Below, one piece after another: positions 1 to 11,120 of a stretch of 64,000 bases of DNA. The stretch spans positions 71,387,296 through 71,451,295 of the forward strand of contig CM053142.1 in the NCBI GenBank assembly GCA_028571685.1. Reading direction: 5' to 3'. This DNA comes from Heterohyrax brucei. Its lineage: Eukaryota > Chordata > Mammalia > Hyracoidea > Procaviidae. Every line of letters starts with the position of its first letter. Position 1 is the first letter of the stretch. Under the pieces are notes generated by a model that saw only the letters and a program-made list of their open reading frames with translations, ran no database searches and was not told where the DNA came from. The position numbers were made by a program, and so were the translations under genes.

Positions 1-489
1 CAATACTCTTCATTAAAGAAAATATGGACATTACAGAGAAACACAGAAAAAATATTGTCTGTATTTCTGCAACTAAGGGAAAACAACTGTGTTTGTCATT
101 TTTCTTTCACTCAGTATATAGAAACACAAAACATATATGTATGTATGTAGTATATATCAGGATAGAATGTTATTGTATGTGTTATTTTTACCAGGATTAG
201 CAATAGCTTCAGTACCTCTCATAGACATAAGTATTCTTCACTTTTAGTGCTGGTATAATATCTTGTCAAGGAGTTTAATCATATGTGGTTAACTAAATCC
301 TGACTTTTGATCTATTAGATACCTTCTGATCTGTTAGTAAGAACAGCCCTTTGGTAAACATTTTTGTGGCTGTGCTCCATAGGATACCCCATGCATTACA
401 AAGTAGAACTGTTCCATATGATTTTCATGGCTCTGGTTTTTATGGAAACTGATTGCTAATCCTCTCTCATGGTGCCTTTGAGTGTATTA
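1..489. other. Unassigned sequence downstream of CD69
   Basis: No coding exon is recognised. A short TATG-rich microsatellite lies at 131-160. The rest is AT-rich and unclassified. Confidence 0.3.
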
Positions 490-668
490 AAACCACCAAC
501 TTTTAGGGTAGCAAAACCCATTGTGGAGCTGATTTCTACTCAGAGCAACCCTAAAAGACAGAGTAAAACTGTCCTATAGGATTTTTAAGGAGTGTGTGGT
601 AGATTTGAACTGCAAACCTTTTGGTTATCACACAACTATTAATCAGTATGTCACTAGGGTTCCCAGGG
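490..668 (-). repeat. AfroSINE-type SINE
   Basis: Reverse-strand SINE: AACCCTAAAAGACAGAGTAAAACTG-type body, then GTAGATTTGAACTGC, CCTTTTGGTTA and the head complement CACTAGGGTTCCC at the right end. It is diverged. Confidence 0.7.
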
Positions 669-735
669 ATCCTATAGGGTAGCCAAAAAAAGAAAAAAAA
701 AAACCAACAAAAAACCCGAACCTGTTGCCATGAAG
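669..735 (-). repeat. Truncated AfroSINE 3' tail
   Basis: An A/C-rich tail (AAACCAACAAAAAACCC) is followed by a short TGCCATGAAG piece. It looks like only the 3' end of a second SINE abutting the first. Confidence 0.35.
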
Positions 736-975
736 TTAGTCTTTGGTGTTTCCTATGAACCAGGTACTGGTCTAAGTTCATTTCACATACTAACTAATTT
801 TATGTCAAACAGCATTATGAATCATGTATTACTTCCATTATTTTTGTATATGAGGGAGTTGAAAACAGAAAAGTAATCTTGCCCATGGTTCCTCAGCTGT
901 AAATGATAGAGATAAAACTCAGGCAATGTACTCTGAAGCTTGGGCTCTTAACTACTTCACTTCTCACTACACATT
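736..975 (-). repeat. MIR
   Basis: Reverse MIR pattern: CCAGGTACTGGTCTAAG, then ATGAGGGAGTTGAAAACAG, CTTGCCCATGG and GGGCTCTTAACTACTT, in the order expected of a reversed MIR core. Confidence 0.55.
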
Positions 976-1579
976 TCACAGCACACAAATCCCAGCACAT
1001 CTTTTTTTCTACCGCGATCCAGGAATAGACTGTTATTATTAATGACAGAATATTAGAATGAGGTGGTCCTTTGTTTCACTTGACAACTGTGGAAAAGAAG
1101 AAGGCAAAGCTGAAGAAATCTGTGTATTATTTATCATCATGTGTCTAGAATCCATATTTTTTCAGTATCTCATATTTGTAACATGTTGAAAGATACCATT
1201 TCCAGCTTTCGGAGACAGAGAACACTGCCCAAAGCATTCGTAAAATGTTTGTGAAGAATGTGTACAGATTCCATTTCTATTTAATTAATAATTTTATGCA
1301 AATTATTAAAATGTATATAGCACTTTAGAACCGAGTAAGATGCTTTCTGAGGGTCACTTATCACCTTACTGGCAAAAGTATGACCTTGAGAATAGGTTCT
1401 CACATTAATTCCAAAATTACTTCGAGTGTCATCTTACTTCTTTGGCCTCTTCAATATGATGATCATAATAAAATAAATAATAAACACCAAGAATTTTTTT
1501 ATTTTAAATTCATTCCAATTCAATTCAAACATTTACTGAGTGTCTTCCCTATACAGGAAAATGAACTCAGCCCTCTAAG
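976..1579. other. Unassigned AT-rich sequence
   Basis: I see no exon, RNA gene or recognisable repeat here. Confidence 0.3.
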
Positions 1580-1752
1580 ATACCAAAACAAAAAACCAAA
1601 CCCAGTGTCGTCAAGTAAATGTCAACTCACAGCAACCCTAGAGGTCAGAGTAGAACTGCCCACGGAGCTCCCCGGGAGTGCCTGGTGAATCTGAACTGCC
1701 ACCCTTTTGATTAGCAGAGTTAGCACTTAACCACTATGCCACCAGGGTTTCC
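1580..1752 (-). repeat. AfroSINE
   Basis: Full-length reverse copy: AAAAAACCAAACCCAGTG tail, GTCAGAGTAGAACTGCC middle and ACTATGCCACCAGGGTTTCC head. Confidence 0.85.
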
Positions 1753-1854
1753 CTCTAAGATACAGACTTTTTTTGTTGAAAATGCATAAATCACGTTATA
1801 AGTCTAAGGCTTTTGTTAATGTTGTGGTACTTTGTTGGTTTTCTGCTTTCTAAA

Positions 1855-2003
1855 ACTAACCAACTGGTGTCATGTTCATTCAATTCACAGTGACCTTATG
1901 GAACAAAGCAGAACTTCCCCATAGGGTTTCCAAGGCTGTGAATCTTTAAGGAAGCAGACTGCCACAACTTTCTCACTGCTTAACTACTGAGCTACCAGGA
2001 CTC
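1855..2003 (-). repeat. AfroSINE, subfamily with GCTGTGAATCTTTA block
   Basis: Reverse copy with CATAGGGTTTCCAAGG, then CTGTGAATCTTTAAGGAAGC and the degenerate head GAGCTACCAGGAC. It lies just beyond the CD69 poly(A) signal. Confidence 0.72.
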
Positions 2004-2129
2004 TTTCTAGCAGAATATAATTTTTTTTATTGTAATTTGAAAAAATCACTACTTCTTGGAAGCCGTTTTGTTTAGTCTACTTTTATTTTCAAACACCTAG
2101 AAGTAGCTTACAATTGTACTGAATACAAA

Positions 2130-3124
2130 AATACAATCAAGTAAAGACACTTTATTGCACATAGAAAATACTTCACATGAAGTATTGCACATGATAGACT
2201 TGATTAGGGAAGGGACACATTTACTACCAGATAAGGCTGGTGGTATCCCAGGTGTGAGCAAGATGGAATTTTTCCTAATAGGGACTTGCCACATTATATA
2301 TTGCACATTTTCCAACACTTTGATCTGGTTTACAAATATTCTTTGTCTGTCTTCTTTGCATTTTCTTGGAAAAATACTATATGTAAAGTTTTAAAGACAA
2401 AAAAAAAAAAAAAAAAAAGGAAGTACTATTGAAAAAGACCAGCCTATACTGAGAAAGTAAAAACAAACAAATAAACAAATTCTAAACCAACACAAAAACA
2501 TAATAAATACACAATTACTCTTTCAGAAAATGAAAGTTGCAAAGTAACTTAACAAATGTCTACAAAGAAAGAAATATCACAAAGCTTTATTTCATAGGCA
2601 TTTATCCACTTTTAAATGTTCTCTGAGTTTAAGAAATGCATTTTGACCCAATATCTGTGTCTGCAATTGACATTCTCTTTGCTTCTGTTCAGTTTTTTTT
2701 TTTTTTTAAACTACCACCCTCTTACTCCTTCATATGGTGCAAATGCATGAAGGATACTCACTATTGGTAGTTACTCAACAATAAATAATAAGATTAAAAC
2801 TTTTTTATATTATTATTTGTCTATTTGAAAACTAAAGTGCATCTGAAAAGTTTTATATTCTTTGCTCTCCTTCTTGGGCATGATTGTCAGTCAGTCAACC
2901 TATGCTGTTTTCAAGAACATGGAGCAAATATTCCACATGGTATATTTTTCTGGAATTTTCTCTCCTCTTTCCACACAGTTCAGCTTGAAAGAAGGTTTCC
3001 CAGATAATTCAAAGTTCTTCTTCACCAAGTTCTTCTAGGAAATTTCCAGAAACCACAGAGCAATGTCCAAGGTCATTCATTTTCTTTTATTCCATGAGAG
3101 TCTATAAGCAGTTATGTTTCTTCA
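2130..3124 (-). other. CD69: CD69 3' UTR with AU-rich pentamers
   Basis: This is the sequence between the CD69 stop and the distal poly(A) signal. On the transcribed strand it carries ATTTA pentamers at 2786-2782, 2617-2613 and 2508-2504, as expected for an unstable immediate-early mRNA. A 20-base run of T on the transcribed strand (A on plus, 2399-2418) lies inside it. The length of about 1 kb resembles the human 3' UTR. The exact end is inferred. Confidence 0.65.
2151..2156 (-). terminator. CD69: Poly(A) signal AATAAA for CD69 (distal candidate)
   Basis: Plus-strand TTTATT reads AATAAA on the gene strand, with a TG/T-containing stretch beyond it (lower coordinates). It lies about 970 nt after the stop. 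A second AATAAA at 2591-2586 could give a shorter transcript. Confidence 0.55.
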
Positions 3125-3233
3125 TTATTTGGAGGGTTTACTACATATCCAATGCAAAGGCTTGACACATTCTGCAGTGACGACACCTGTGCTACTCAGA
3201 AATGCACAGTTTTCAGACCCCGTCAGGTTGAAC
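3125..3233 (-). CDS. CD69: CD69 coding exon 5 (C-terminus and stop)
   Basis: The acceptor is TTTAACAG|GTTCAAC and the exon ends at TAA (3127-3125). It encodes the last base of Trp162 to Lys197: FNLTGSENC (the sequon matching human N166), then AEC and WICSKPSK, placing the last three lectin-fold cysteines (171, 184, 192). Confidence 0.93.
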
Positions 3234-6200
3234 CTGTTAAACAATATAGAAACTTCAAATTATTTTCAGTTCATCGTTTCTGTTCAGTTACACAAGAAGT
3301 CATTTTGTGGCAGCAGTGTTCTCTGCTGTTTTGCTTAGCAGAAATGTGTGAAGGAAGATTGCCAAGCAGACAAATCATAAACTCATCCAAAGACAGAGCA
3401 GAAAAACATTCAACAAAATAATGCATGGAAAGCAGGTTCAAATAACTATATTATTTGATTAAAATATCACCAGAAGAGTGATTTTTGTTGTTTTGAGTTC
3501 ACAGGCCCTGTGAGAAATATTTCCTGGAAAGAATACTCATTCAATATTTACACTTGCTTGTTTATGTAATTGCAAGTGTTTATTTATTTTTTTCTTGGCT
3601 CTGTAGCCCATTCATGGATATGGGACCATGGAGTACACAGTAATCATTCTTTTTTGGAAACTTTCATTTCCATCTCTTAGCACTGCTCATCACCATAAAA
3701 TTAGTTTGAAAGACAGAAGTTTATTTAATTCTCAGTGGACAGATGGTGAAGATTAGTACCAAATCTTAAAATTTCCTATAATTTTTAAAGTTTAGTTTTA
3801 TTGCTTATAAAGGAAATAGGTTCATTATCTTTAATTTTGAGGCAAGATTTCTCTCAAGATCATACAGGCTTCTAATTAGGCATTGAAAATAGTATTCTTC
3901 ATCCCTGTGGATACAGAAATCGGAGAAGTATAAGAACGAATGCTTTTCTAATAACTGCCTCGTCAGAAAAATATAAACACTAGGTTGGAATGTTTGTTTC
4001 TGTTTTTTATTTTTTCTTATCATTGCAATGACAACACTGGACTATTTCCAAACTAACTATGGTAAGGTTATTACTCACACTAGAGTGTACTGAGAAGATG
4101 ACTGTCATGGACCACGGAGTTGATTCTGACTGCACCCTAGAGTTTCCTAGGCTGTAACCTTTATGGGAGTAGACCATTCCCCCCCCCTCCCAGATCTGCT
4201 GAGGGGTTGGGAATTTGGTTAGCAGCTGAGAGCTTAACAACTGTACCACCAGGGTTCCCAAACATATGACTAGAGCATTAATTGTTTGAGTTCCAAGAGG
4301 ATAAAGAAGAAAAAAAAAAGTAATAAAGTTTTCCTTAAAGAATCAGGGTATAAGCACACAAAAGAGGATGTTGGAGCTGTTCTCAGAAAGAGCAAGACAT
4401 TGCAATAGAAAGTGCCTTGAAAGGAGAAAAGGAATTGGCTCCTCCAAGCCGGTGTCCTGGGAAAAGCGAAGAGAATTCTGGAAACTTACCAGTTGTTAAA
4501 TTCTTTGCCATTTGACCATGTCAGTGTCTGGCCAGTTTCATTTTTCAGTCCAATCCAGTGTTCAGTTCTGCCCACATACCGTTTTAGGAAGATCTTGAAG
4601 AAAATGCAAAGGAAATACATGTCAAACAACCTGTCAGTAAATACAATAAACCCTGTTTCTCAGAAGCTGCAATTAAAAGCATCATAGCGAGGCTGTTTAC
4701 TTTATCCTTCTATATAGGATCACCTCATCTGGATTCCTTCTCTTTGAAGCTAAGCAATTCAAACAAATACAGAAGACTAAATAAACTCTCATTGTGACTT
4801 CCGACTGAACATATGGCTTTCTGAGACTTGCTCTCTCTATAGAGGACATAGGTACAGTATCTTCTCTTAGAAAGGCAGAGGGAATACACAGATTAGAAGT
4901 ACAAAATAAAATATCATTGTTTTATGAAGCTATTTTTGAATGTTATTCTCTTACCATCTCCTTTTCAGAATCTATGAGAGCAAGAGTAGCATCGTGTTTG
5001 GAACAAAAGCTTTCAGCCAAGGTCCAGCTGTTTGGTAAAGAGGAAACAAAGAAGCATTTTCTTTGGTATCCAATCCAATCATCTGAGCACGGAGAAGCAT
5101 TGTTGTCTGATGAGGCAGTGTAGCGACCTGGACAATTGTACTGGCCCACTGTGAACAGGAAAATGATTTGTTAGTAAAAAAAGGAAACAAATACCCACCA
5201 ATGGCCTCTCCAGGGCAGAGCGTGTGTATTGCACGGGGGAGGGGTTTGCAAACCACACCAAGTTACTCTTGTCTGAGGGGTGACACCAAAATGACTGTCT
5301 ACAAAATTTTTGTGGATGCTTCCAAAGAATTTTTTTAATTAAAAAAACAAACAAAAAAACTGTACTTAGTTATAACAACAACCAAAAATCCTGTAAATAT
5401 GTATATACATGTATATACACGTAAACATGTATATCAGTACACCTAACAGGTGACAACTCTGTTAATTTACTTCTTGAACCCTCTAATCACCTCTGGTCAG
5501 AGCTGTCATTGTCACCCATTTATAAAGATATTTCAAATCACTTGGTTTTTTTCTGTGCATGCTACAAGCACAGGCTGTTATTTTCATTGCTGCCAAAGTT
5601 TTTATAGTTGCTGATTTTGTCAGATTTTCTGGTGTTTTAGTTACAATATTGTGCTAGTTAGTATTTATGAACAAATAGAACTTTTACTGAGAATGAAGAC
5701 ATTATTTACAAGAAAATGAGAAAAAATTTAAAACAGTCTTCAGTTACTAATAATGTTGTAACCCATAATATTGCAATTCAATGTGGGAAGATTTTATTCA
5801 AAAGAATTTTCTTGTTCATATTCATATAATCTAAGAAATACTACACTTAAACAATTTATAACTATATCATAAATTATTCTATGATTAACTATATCATAAA
5901 TTATTCTATGATCAAAATTATTAATAAACATTACTGCCAAGCCAAGTGCCGTCGAGTCAGAACCGACTCATGGCGACCAGGTTTCTAGTATGCAAGGAAG
6001 TCCACAGGGGAATCACACTGTGAGTTACTGTACCACATGACACTAACACTAGTGATGCCACTGAGACTCACAGCATGCAATGCTAGTTCATGGGATCCTG
6101 TGCTGTGCTGGGTGGTAAAGTAAGGGATAAAAACCAAGAAGGAGCCTTCTGGGAAAAATAAGAATGCAGGTTTTCACTGTATCTGATATACTGTGTCTAA

Positions 6201-9200
6201 CAATTATTGTTCAGGAGACGAGATACAAGGGATGTCTTTGTCAGAATGTTGCAAGAATATAGAAAAATCCAGAAACAATCTTTAAAGAAGAAAGGGCAGA
6301 GTGTGTTATAAAATCTAAGTAAAGTTTGAATCTAATCCTAAGTAACACACATTTGGTAATGCAATAGATATAACAATAAATTGAGAGATGAAGGAGAGAG
6401 AGAGGAAACTGCAGGGGAATAATTCAAACGATAGAAAAAAATCTGTGCCTAGGAGTGTTTAATAAAATTGTAAAATCTTAAGTTTATTAAAAACAGAAAT
6501 GGGTCATGCTATAGCTGTATCTATTTGATATTATATATATCACTGCTAGATCTGTGGGAGATTCGAGATATAGTTTTAATTACCTACCCATCATTTTGTG
6601 GCCTTTTAGATACAAGACAAAATGTTATACAACTCCTCATAAATCTATAGGTTAGATATTTGTTTTCCACCAGTAGTGAATGAATGTGAAACCCACAATT
6701 TTAATAATTAAATGTCTGCTTACTTAGAATAAATTCCCTCCATTCGAGGTCTAAACATCTGCTTAAATGAAACTATTTCATATAATAATATATAAATCAT
6801 AGATACTTTTTATATTCATAAGAAATTCTGGAAAATTCAAAAGCATTGCATTGAGCATCAGAGGACCACAGCATGGTATTTAGTACTGATAAGGAAATGA
6901 GCCATATATGACGTATGTGATGCTCATAAGTAAACCAGAATTCTTGACCAGTTAGATCAAGTCCATCCTTATTGACTTCAACTGAGAATGCTTTTTACAG
7001 CTAGGAGGTTCTGAACCAGTTCATGACATGTTCACTTACCTGATAAGGCAACAAGAGCCACGACCAAGATGGTGATGAAGACCACATTCATCACTGCACA
7101 GGGGATAGGGACTTGCAGTGACCCTTCATGATGTGTTGCAAAATGGGAGCTGGTGGCATCACCTGAAAGGGAGATGATGATGTGGTTAAGCAAATTCTAG
7201 GAGACAGAGACGGTTGGTATCCTCTGGAGGGAGTTAAATGAAAGTGGCAGTTATGTATTCCTTGTATCCTTGTATGAAATTTATAAGTTAAATTTCTCTA
7301 AAATTTGAATGAATTTGGTGTTTGTTGGTAGCTAGAAGGGAAAGAATCCAGAAGGAACACTGAGGCCCTAAACTATGTACGTACTTCATTACTACACAAA
7401 TGATAAGTTTATCACAATTGTATTGTCTTACTCATAATAGGAACATTAATATCCAAGAAGATATAAAGAGAACATGCTAAGCACAATTTCTTAATCTCTG
7501 TGTAGCTATTTGCTGCTTGAGATAATGTGAATGGGGATAAATGTTGATAATATACTAACATAAAATATTTAACTGATATAAAATCTACAACTAGAATGAC
7601 TAAAATTGAGTAGATTGTTAGTACAAATAGTTGGGGAAGATGTAGAGCAATAGGACTTCTTGTATATTATTCATGGAAATGCAAAATGTAAATAGATTTT
7701 AGAAAACTGTTTCTTATAAAATTAAATGTACACCTACCCTATGGTCCTACAGTACTACTTCAATGAATTTTCTCAAGAGAAATGAAAGAATGTCTGCAAA
7801 AGACTTGTACAAGACTGTTCATGGCATCTTTATTCCTAAGAGTATAATAATAGAAATAGCCCAATTATCCATCAATAGGAAACTGCATAAACAAATTATG
7901 GCATACTCATATAAAGGAATTCTACTTAGCAACCAAGAAAAAAATGGGAAAGAAAACAATGGATATATTCAACAATATGAATTAAAAAAAAATCTAGCCA
8001 CAGAAGAACTATTTCTGTGATAGTTTCATTTACATGAAGTTAAAGAATAGGCAAAAGTGAGCTAGAGTGATAAACATCAGAAAAATAGTTGTCTTCATGC
8101 GTGTGGAAGAAGGGCAATTTAACAGGAAAGTGAGGGGTACCAGAGAACATTCCCTGTGACGGCGATATTACATGCGCTAATTGGAATTGTAGTTAAACAT
8201 TGCCATAATTCATTAAACTGCACACTTACAATTTGTGTGTTCATTGTATATAAAATACATATCATTTAAAATTAAGCTATAATTTAATTAAAATTTGTGA
8301 ATGGGCACTGAAACATTTGGATTTTCCAAGAGAAGTTAAAATAGTAAACATTTTTATAGACTATATAGTGGATATTTAATGGCGAAATGTCAGAATAGTC
8401 TGTCATCATTAAGATAAATTTCTGTGACAGAAGGATGGGATATAAATATGATCTTAATGATGGTTCTTAAAAAAATCCAGAAAGACACCTTAAAATAATT
8501 GAGAAAGGAGAGAGGATAATTATGTGACATATTTTTTATTCGATATTTGTTGGGAGGAGCTATCAGGATTTTTTTTTTTAAAAAAACTGATAGACCTCAC
8601 AAGAAAAATATAATTCCCTAAAACTGAAATATGTTGCTGGAATAATATTATAACTAACTATGAAAACAGACTGCAAATACAAAAAAAAAAATTCCTATTC
8701 TCAAAACAGATGACATTCATGACTAAAAGTCATGCCTAGACATGTCTAGAAATCCGTGTATTTTGTTTCCTGTAAACATTTATCTAAGGTTCAACTGGGC
8801 AAAGAGGTAGTAGTTTCTTTCACATTAAATTATTTTCTGGCTGTCAGCATCAACTTTTACTTATTCTGGAGTTTCATAGCTTAAGTTTTGCAAGAGATGC
8901 CTTTACTTCACTCCTGTCTAATTCTGTCACCGGCTAGGTAGGAGAGCAAGCTAGGGCTCTGTCTAGTTTCACTTCCTACCACGTGAGTCACTCCTGTTGC
9001 TTGAACTTCACACAGCAACAGTTTTTTTCTCAGGAAGTACTTCAGCCAAATTTTCATGTCCTTCAGAGTCTAAGTCAACCCACTGGTTCACCAAGTTGAT
9101 AAGACATGACTCTCAGGATGGCACTTTCTGTCTATTAGTGGTGGCAGTGTTACTCGTGGAGGCCCTGGGTGGCACAAGTGCTAATGCTAGGCTGCTAATC

Positions 9201-10827
9201 CAAAGAGTGGTTGTTGAATTTACCCAGAGATGGCTTAGGAAAAAGGGCTGGTGATCTACTTGTGAAAGATCACAGGCAATGAAAAACCAAGGCAGCACAG
9301 TTCTAATCTGAAACACCTGATGTTTCTATGAGTCGGAACTGATTTGACAGCAACTGGTTTGGTTTGGTTTATCACCTAGGTGACAAAACATCTGACAGCT
9401 AGTTTCCTCTCTGGTTATAGGTCCTGTTCATTAATAGTGAGGTTGAAAATAAACCCACCTGTTTCTTACTGAATCACCCAAGAATGGCGTCCAAGTGTTG
9501 CTTGGACTATAAAGATCACAAACACTAAAAATTCAATTAAAAAATTGCATACTTTCAAAAAGAGTTAAAAATTTCTACACTAAGTACTTCTTTTGGTTAT
9601 GCTCTCTACTTAGTGAATAGTTTCATTGTTATCATTATTATGTTTTTCTTTTTTGTTCAACTGAACTATAAAGTTATGGTTCACATGATTACCTAAAAAC
9701 TCTAATGCCTTGCCCTTGTACCCCAAATTTGAAATTATGTTCTTAGGCAAAAGACGGGTTTACCAGACATCGGTGATGCTCTTATACAGTAAACCAACCT
9801 CACAGACACACACTCAGAATACAATCCCTTTGTCTACATTTTTCTGTGTCTGCTTTTTTCTAATACTCCTTTTATTTCTGGAAATCTCTTACTTATAAGT
9901 AAACATTATAAGTAAACCTTTTGTAAGTGTTACTGTTTTGGGGTACCTCATTTATTAAGGCAAAAACAAACAAAAAAATGTGAGAAAACCTCACAGCAAG
10001 TAAGATGTAGACAAATAATGGAAAAAATTCTGATAATGAGAGTAGAATAAATACGTAGACAGAATCAATGGATAGAGGAGAGGAAGAGGTATATTGCTGA
10101 GATGATCATATTTTAATTAAAAATAAAGAACATGACAACTATATCTGATTGATGTAGAATTTAGAAGGGTGAAATGGAGGGAAAGAGGCCCACAAGGAAC
10201 ACTGAAGCAGACGATTGCACTCCTAAGAATTCTTCCACGGTATTCTAATAAATTACCACTGCCGCTGTAAATGTTCAGACATCTAGATAGCTATTGCCTC
10301 AGAGGCTGGACAACTGCACATTTCCAATAACTGGAGGACACAGCCGTGAGAACATGGGCACGCAGAAAGCAGACAAAGGACACAGGGAGGGCAATCCAAG
10401 ATGTATTGACTTAGGTGGGAAGCAGATTTTGCCGTAAGAGGAGATGCTCCCTGGAGTGTGTATAGGTGGCTATGGTAACATGACAGAGAGTATTGGACTT
10501 GAGCATTTTAGTTGTCTAAAAATTCGAGGTGATGTACATTAAAATAAAGAAAAAAATCTTTAAAATTTTGAAATTCTCAGTTGTGGGTTCCTCTCAACTC
10601 CCAGCTATCCTGTTTTCCCACAGCTCCAGAAGTATTGACCGCTTCCCATTTTCTCTTCTAGAATAGAAGCTAAGTTCTCTAGAAGACAAAGCTGCATTTG
10701 CCCACCGGGTACCCTTCTGTATTGCAGGTATTGTCAATTTATAAGAAATTATCTCGGACTTACTTTGTTTTCCTTTCTCTAGATGCGATGTGCTGTTCTC
10801 TGTTACGGAGCAATCTTCTGAATTCAT
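3125..10827 (-). CDS. CD69: CD69, early activation C-type lectin-like receptor (5 exons, complete)
   Basis: CDS = join of 10827-10764, 7162-7040, 5148-4955, 4593-4490, 3233-3125 on the minus strand: 594 nt, 197 residues plus TAA. I checked every junction: all are GT-AG and the frame is continuous. The order is cytoplasmic tail (1 to about 40), one transmembrane segment (about 43-62, VVFITILVVALVAL), a stalk with Cys68 (interchain disulfide in human CD69), then a C-type-lectin-like domain from about Cys83. Lectin cysteines sit at 83, 94, 111, 171, 184 and 192. Signature words are QYNCPG, GYQRKC, ATLALIDSEK, EHWIGLK, SNGKEFNNW and WICSKP. It lacks the EPN/WND calcium residues, as CD69 does. Family knowledge: a homodimeric type II membrane protein induced early on activated lymphocytes that associates with S1PR1 and retains cells in tissue. 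Human CD69 is 199 residues, so the length fits. Sequons are seen at N79, N145 and N164. A CLEC2 relative is the only alternative; the whole-length match makes CD69 near certain. Confidence 0.96.
3234..4489 (-). other. CD69: CD69 intron 4
   Basis: Intron between exons 4 and 5. It holds one AfroSINE (4105-4260). No other coding sequence is visible. Confidence 0.9.
4105..4260 (-). repeat. AfroSINE in CD69 intron 4
   Basis: Same orientation as the gene: CACGGAGTTGATTCTGACTG tail end and GTACCACCAGGGTTCCC head, with an internal run of C at 4180-4187. Confidence 0.78.
4490..4593 (-). CDS. CD69: CD69 coding exon 4 (lectin-like domain, central)
   Basis: This 104-nt exon has acceptor TTCTTCAAG|ATCTTC and donor AACTG|GTAAGT. 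It encodes residues 128-161 and two bases of Trp162. FLKRYVGRTEHWIGLK and WSNGKEFNNW are the diagnostic words. N145-E-T is a potential glycosylation sequon. Confidence 0.95.
4955..5148 (-). CDS. CD69: CD69 coding exon 3 (stalk and start of lectin-like domain)
   Basis: This 194-nt exon has acceptor TTCACAG|TGGGCC and donor GAGATG|GTAAGA. It encodes Val63-Met127: the stalk with Cys68, then CSDDWIGYQRKC and SKHDATLALIDSEKEM, the first third of the C-type-lectin-like fold. Confidence 0.95.
5859..5912. repeat. Perfect 27-bp tandem duplication
   Basis: The unit starting TAACTATATCATAAATT occurs at 5859-5885 and again, identical, at 5886-5912. Confidence 0.9.
5933..5980 (-). repeat. Short AfroSINE 3'-tail fragment
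   Basis: CCAAGCCAAGTGCCGTCGAG followed by GACTCATGGCGACC is the SINE/RTE 3' end with the (TTGGC)-type tail. The head and body are missing. Confidence 0.6.
7040..7162 (-). CDS. CD69: CD69 coding exon 2 (transmembrane segment)
   Basis: This 123-nt exon has acceptor CTTTCAG|GTGATG and donor TCAG|GTAAGT. It encodes the rest of Ser22 to Ser62 and the first base of Val63: the membrane-proximal tail and the hydrophobic anchor after PCAVMN. The phase matches both neighbours. Confidence 0.95.
7600..8285 (+). repeat. Old L1 3' end (ORF2 end and 3' UTR)
   Basis: Typical L1 3' words in order: TTGGGGAAGATGTAGAGCAA, TTCATGGCATCTTTATTCC, AATAGCCCAATTATCCATCA, then TTAAACTGCACACTTACAA. Antisense to CD69 and far decayed. 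Confidence 0.6.
8967..8990. promoter_or_regulatory. CD69: Candidate intron-1 enhancer core: ETS-IRF composite, E-box, AP-1
   Basis: Within 24 bp are TTTCACTTCC (reverse complement GGAAGTGAAA, the GGAANNGAAA ETS-IRF composite), CACGTG at 8980-8985 and TGAGTCA at 8984-8990. The surrounding 8.85-9.15 kb shows no repeat that I recognise. The motifs are seen; enhancer function is inferred. Confidence 0.4.
9155..9372 (+). repeat. AfroSINE, long subfamily
   Basis: GAGGCCCTGGGTGGCACAAG head, GGGCTGGTGATCTACTT block, and ATGAGTCGGAACTGATTTG followed by a TTTGGTTTGG tail. Confidence 0.82.
10764..10827 (-). CDS. CD69: CD69 coding exon 1 (cytoplasmic N-terminus)
   Basis: ATG is at 10827-10825 and the exon encodes residues 1-21 plus the first base of Ser22. 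It begins MNSEDCSVTENS, resembling the human CD69 N-terminus. The donor on the minus strand reads AAA|GTAAGT. This is the only ATG that gives a CD69-like tail and splices in frame to exon 2. An upstream in-frame ATG exists in the genomic frame (10926-10924), but it would add non-homologous residues and lies upstream of the expected transcription start. Confidence 0.93.
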
Positions 10828-10945
10828 CTCCAGTCTGCTCAAGGTTCCTGGGTTAATCGTGGGTGAAGTCAGTCTGCACTGCAAGTGTTTGCCGGAGCTC
10901 TCCTTCAGCCTGGATCTCTGCATCATCTCCGAGGTTATATTCCCT
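10828..10945 (-). promoter_or_regulatory. CD69: CD69 5' UTR and core promoter
   Basis: An ATATAA word lies on the minus strand at 10940-10935. Transcription about 28 bases later would start near 10907 and leave an 80-nt 5' UTR before the ATG at 10827, similar to human CD69. The start site is inferred. Confidence 0.55.
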
Positions 10946-11120
10946 CATGCTGTCTCCTCCCCTTTCCTGTTGCGTCCCACTCGCTCAGCCACTACCCAGT
11001 TCTCTTTAACTTGCACTCCACTGGGCTCGTTTACCGAGTGTTGTTGTGGTGACACGTGGGTTTGCCCTCCTGTCTGAAATGCGCCTTCCCACGGCTGCAG
11101 GTGTAGCATGAAGGGCAAAC

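Larger units (their letters stand above)
5149..7039 (-). other. CD69: CD69 intron 2
   Basis: Intron of about 1.9 kb with an A/C-rich stretch near 5340-5360, a (TATACATG)-like microsatellite at 5395-5432, a 27-bp tandem duplication and a short SINE tail. The remainder is unclassified AT-rich sequence. Confidence 0.9.
7163..10763 (-). other. CD69: CD69 intron 1
   Basis: Intron of 3.6 kb with an old L1 3' end (7600-8285), an AfroSINE (9155-9372) and the motif cluster at 8967-8990. The stretches 8.29-8.96 kb and 9.4-10.7 kb carry nothing I recognise. Confidence 0.9.

Noticed and set aside
490-1752. tRNA gene-like heads
   Set aside because: Promoter-like boxes in SINEs and MIRs are remnants of tRNA-derived repeats, not tRNA genes.
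5395-5432. Palindromic TATACATG tract as a binding site
   Set aside because: Simple microsatellite; no support for function.
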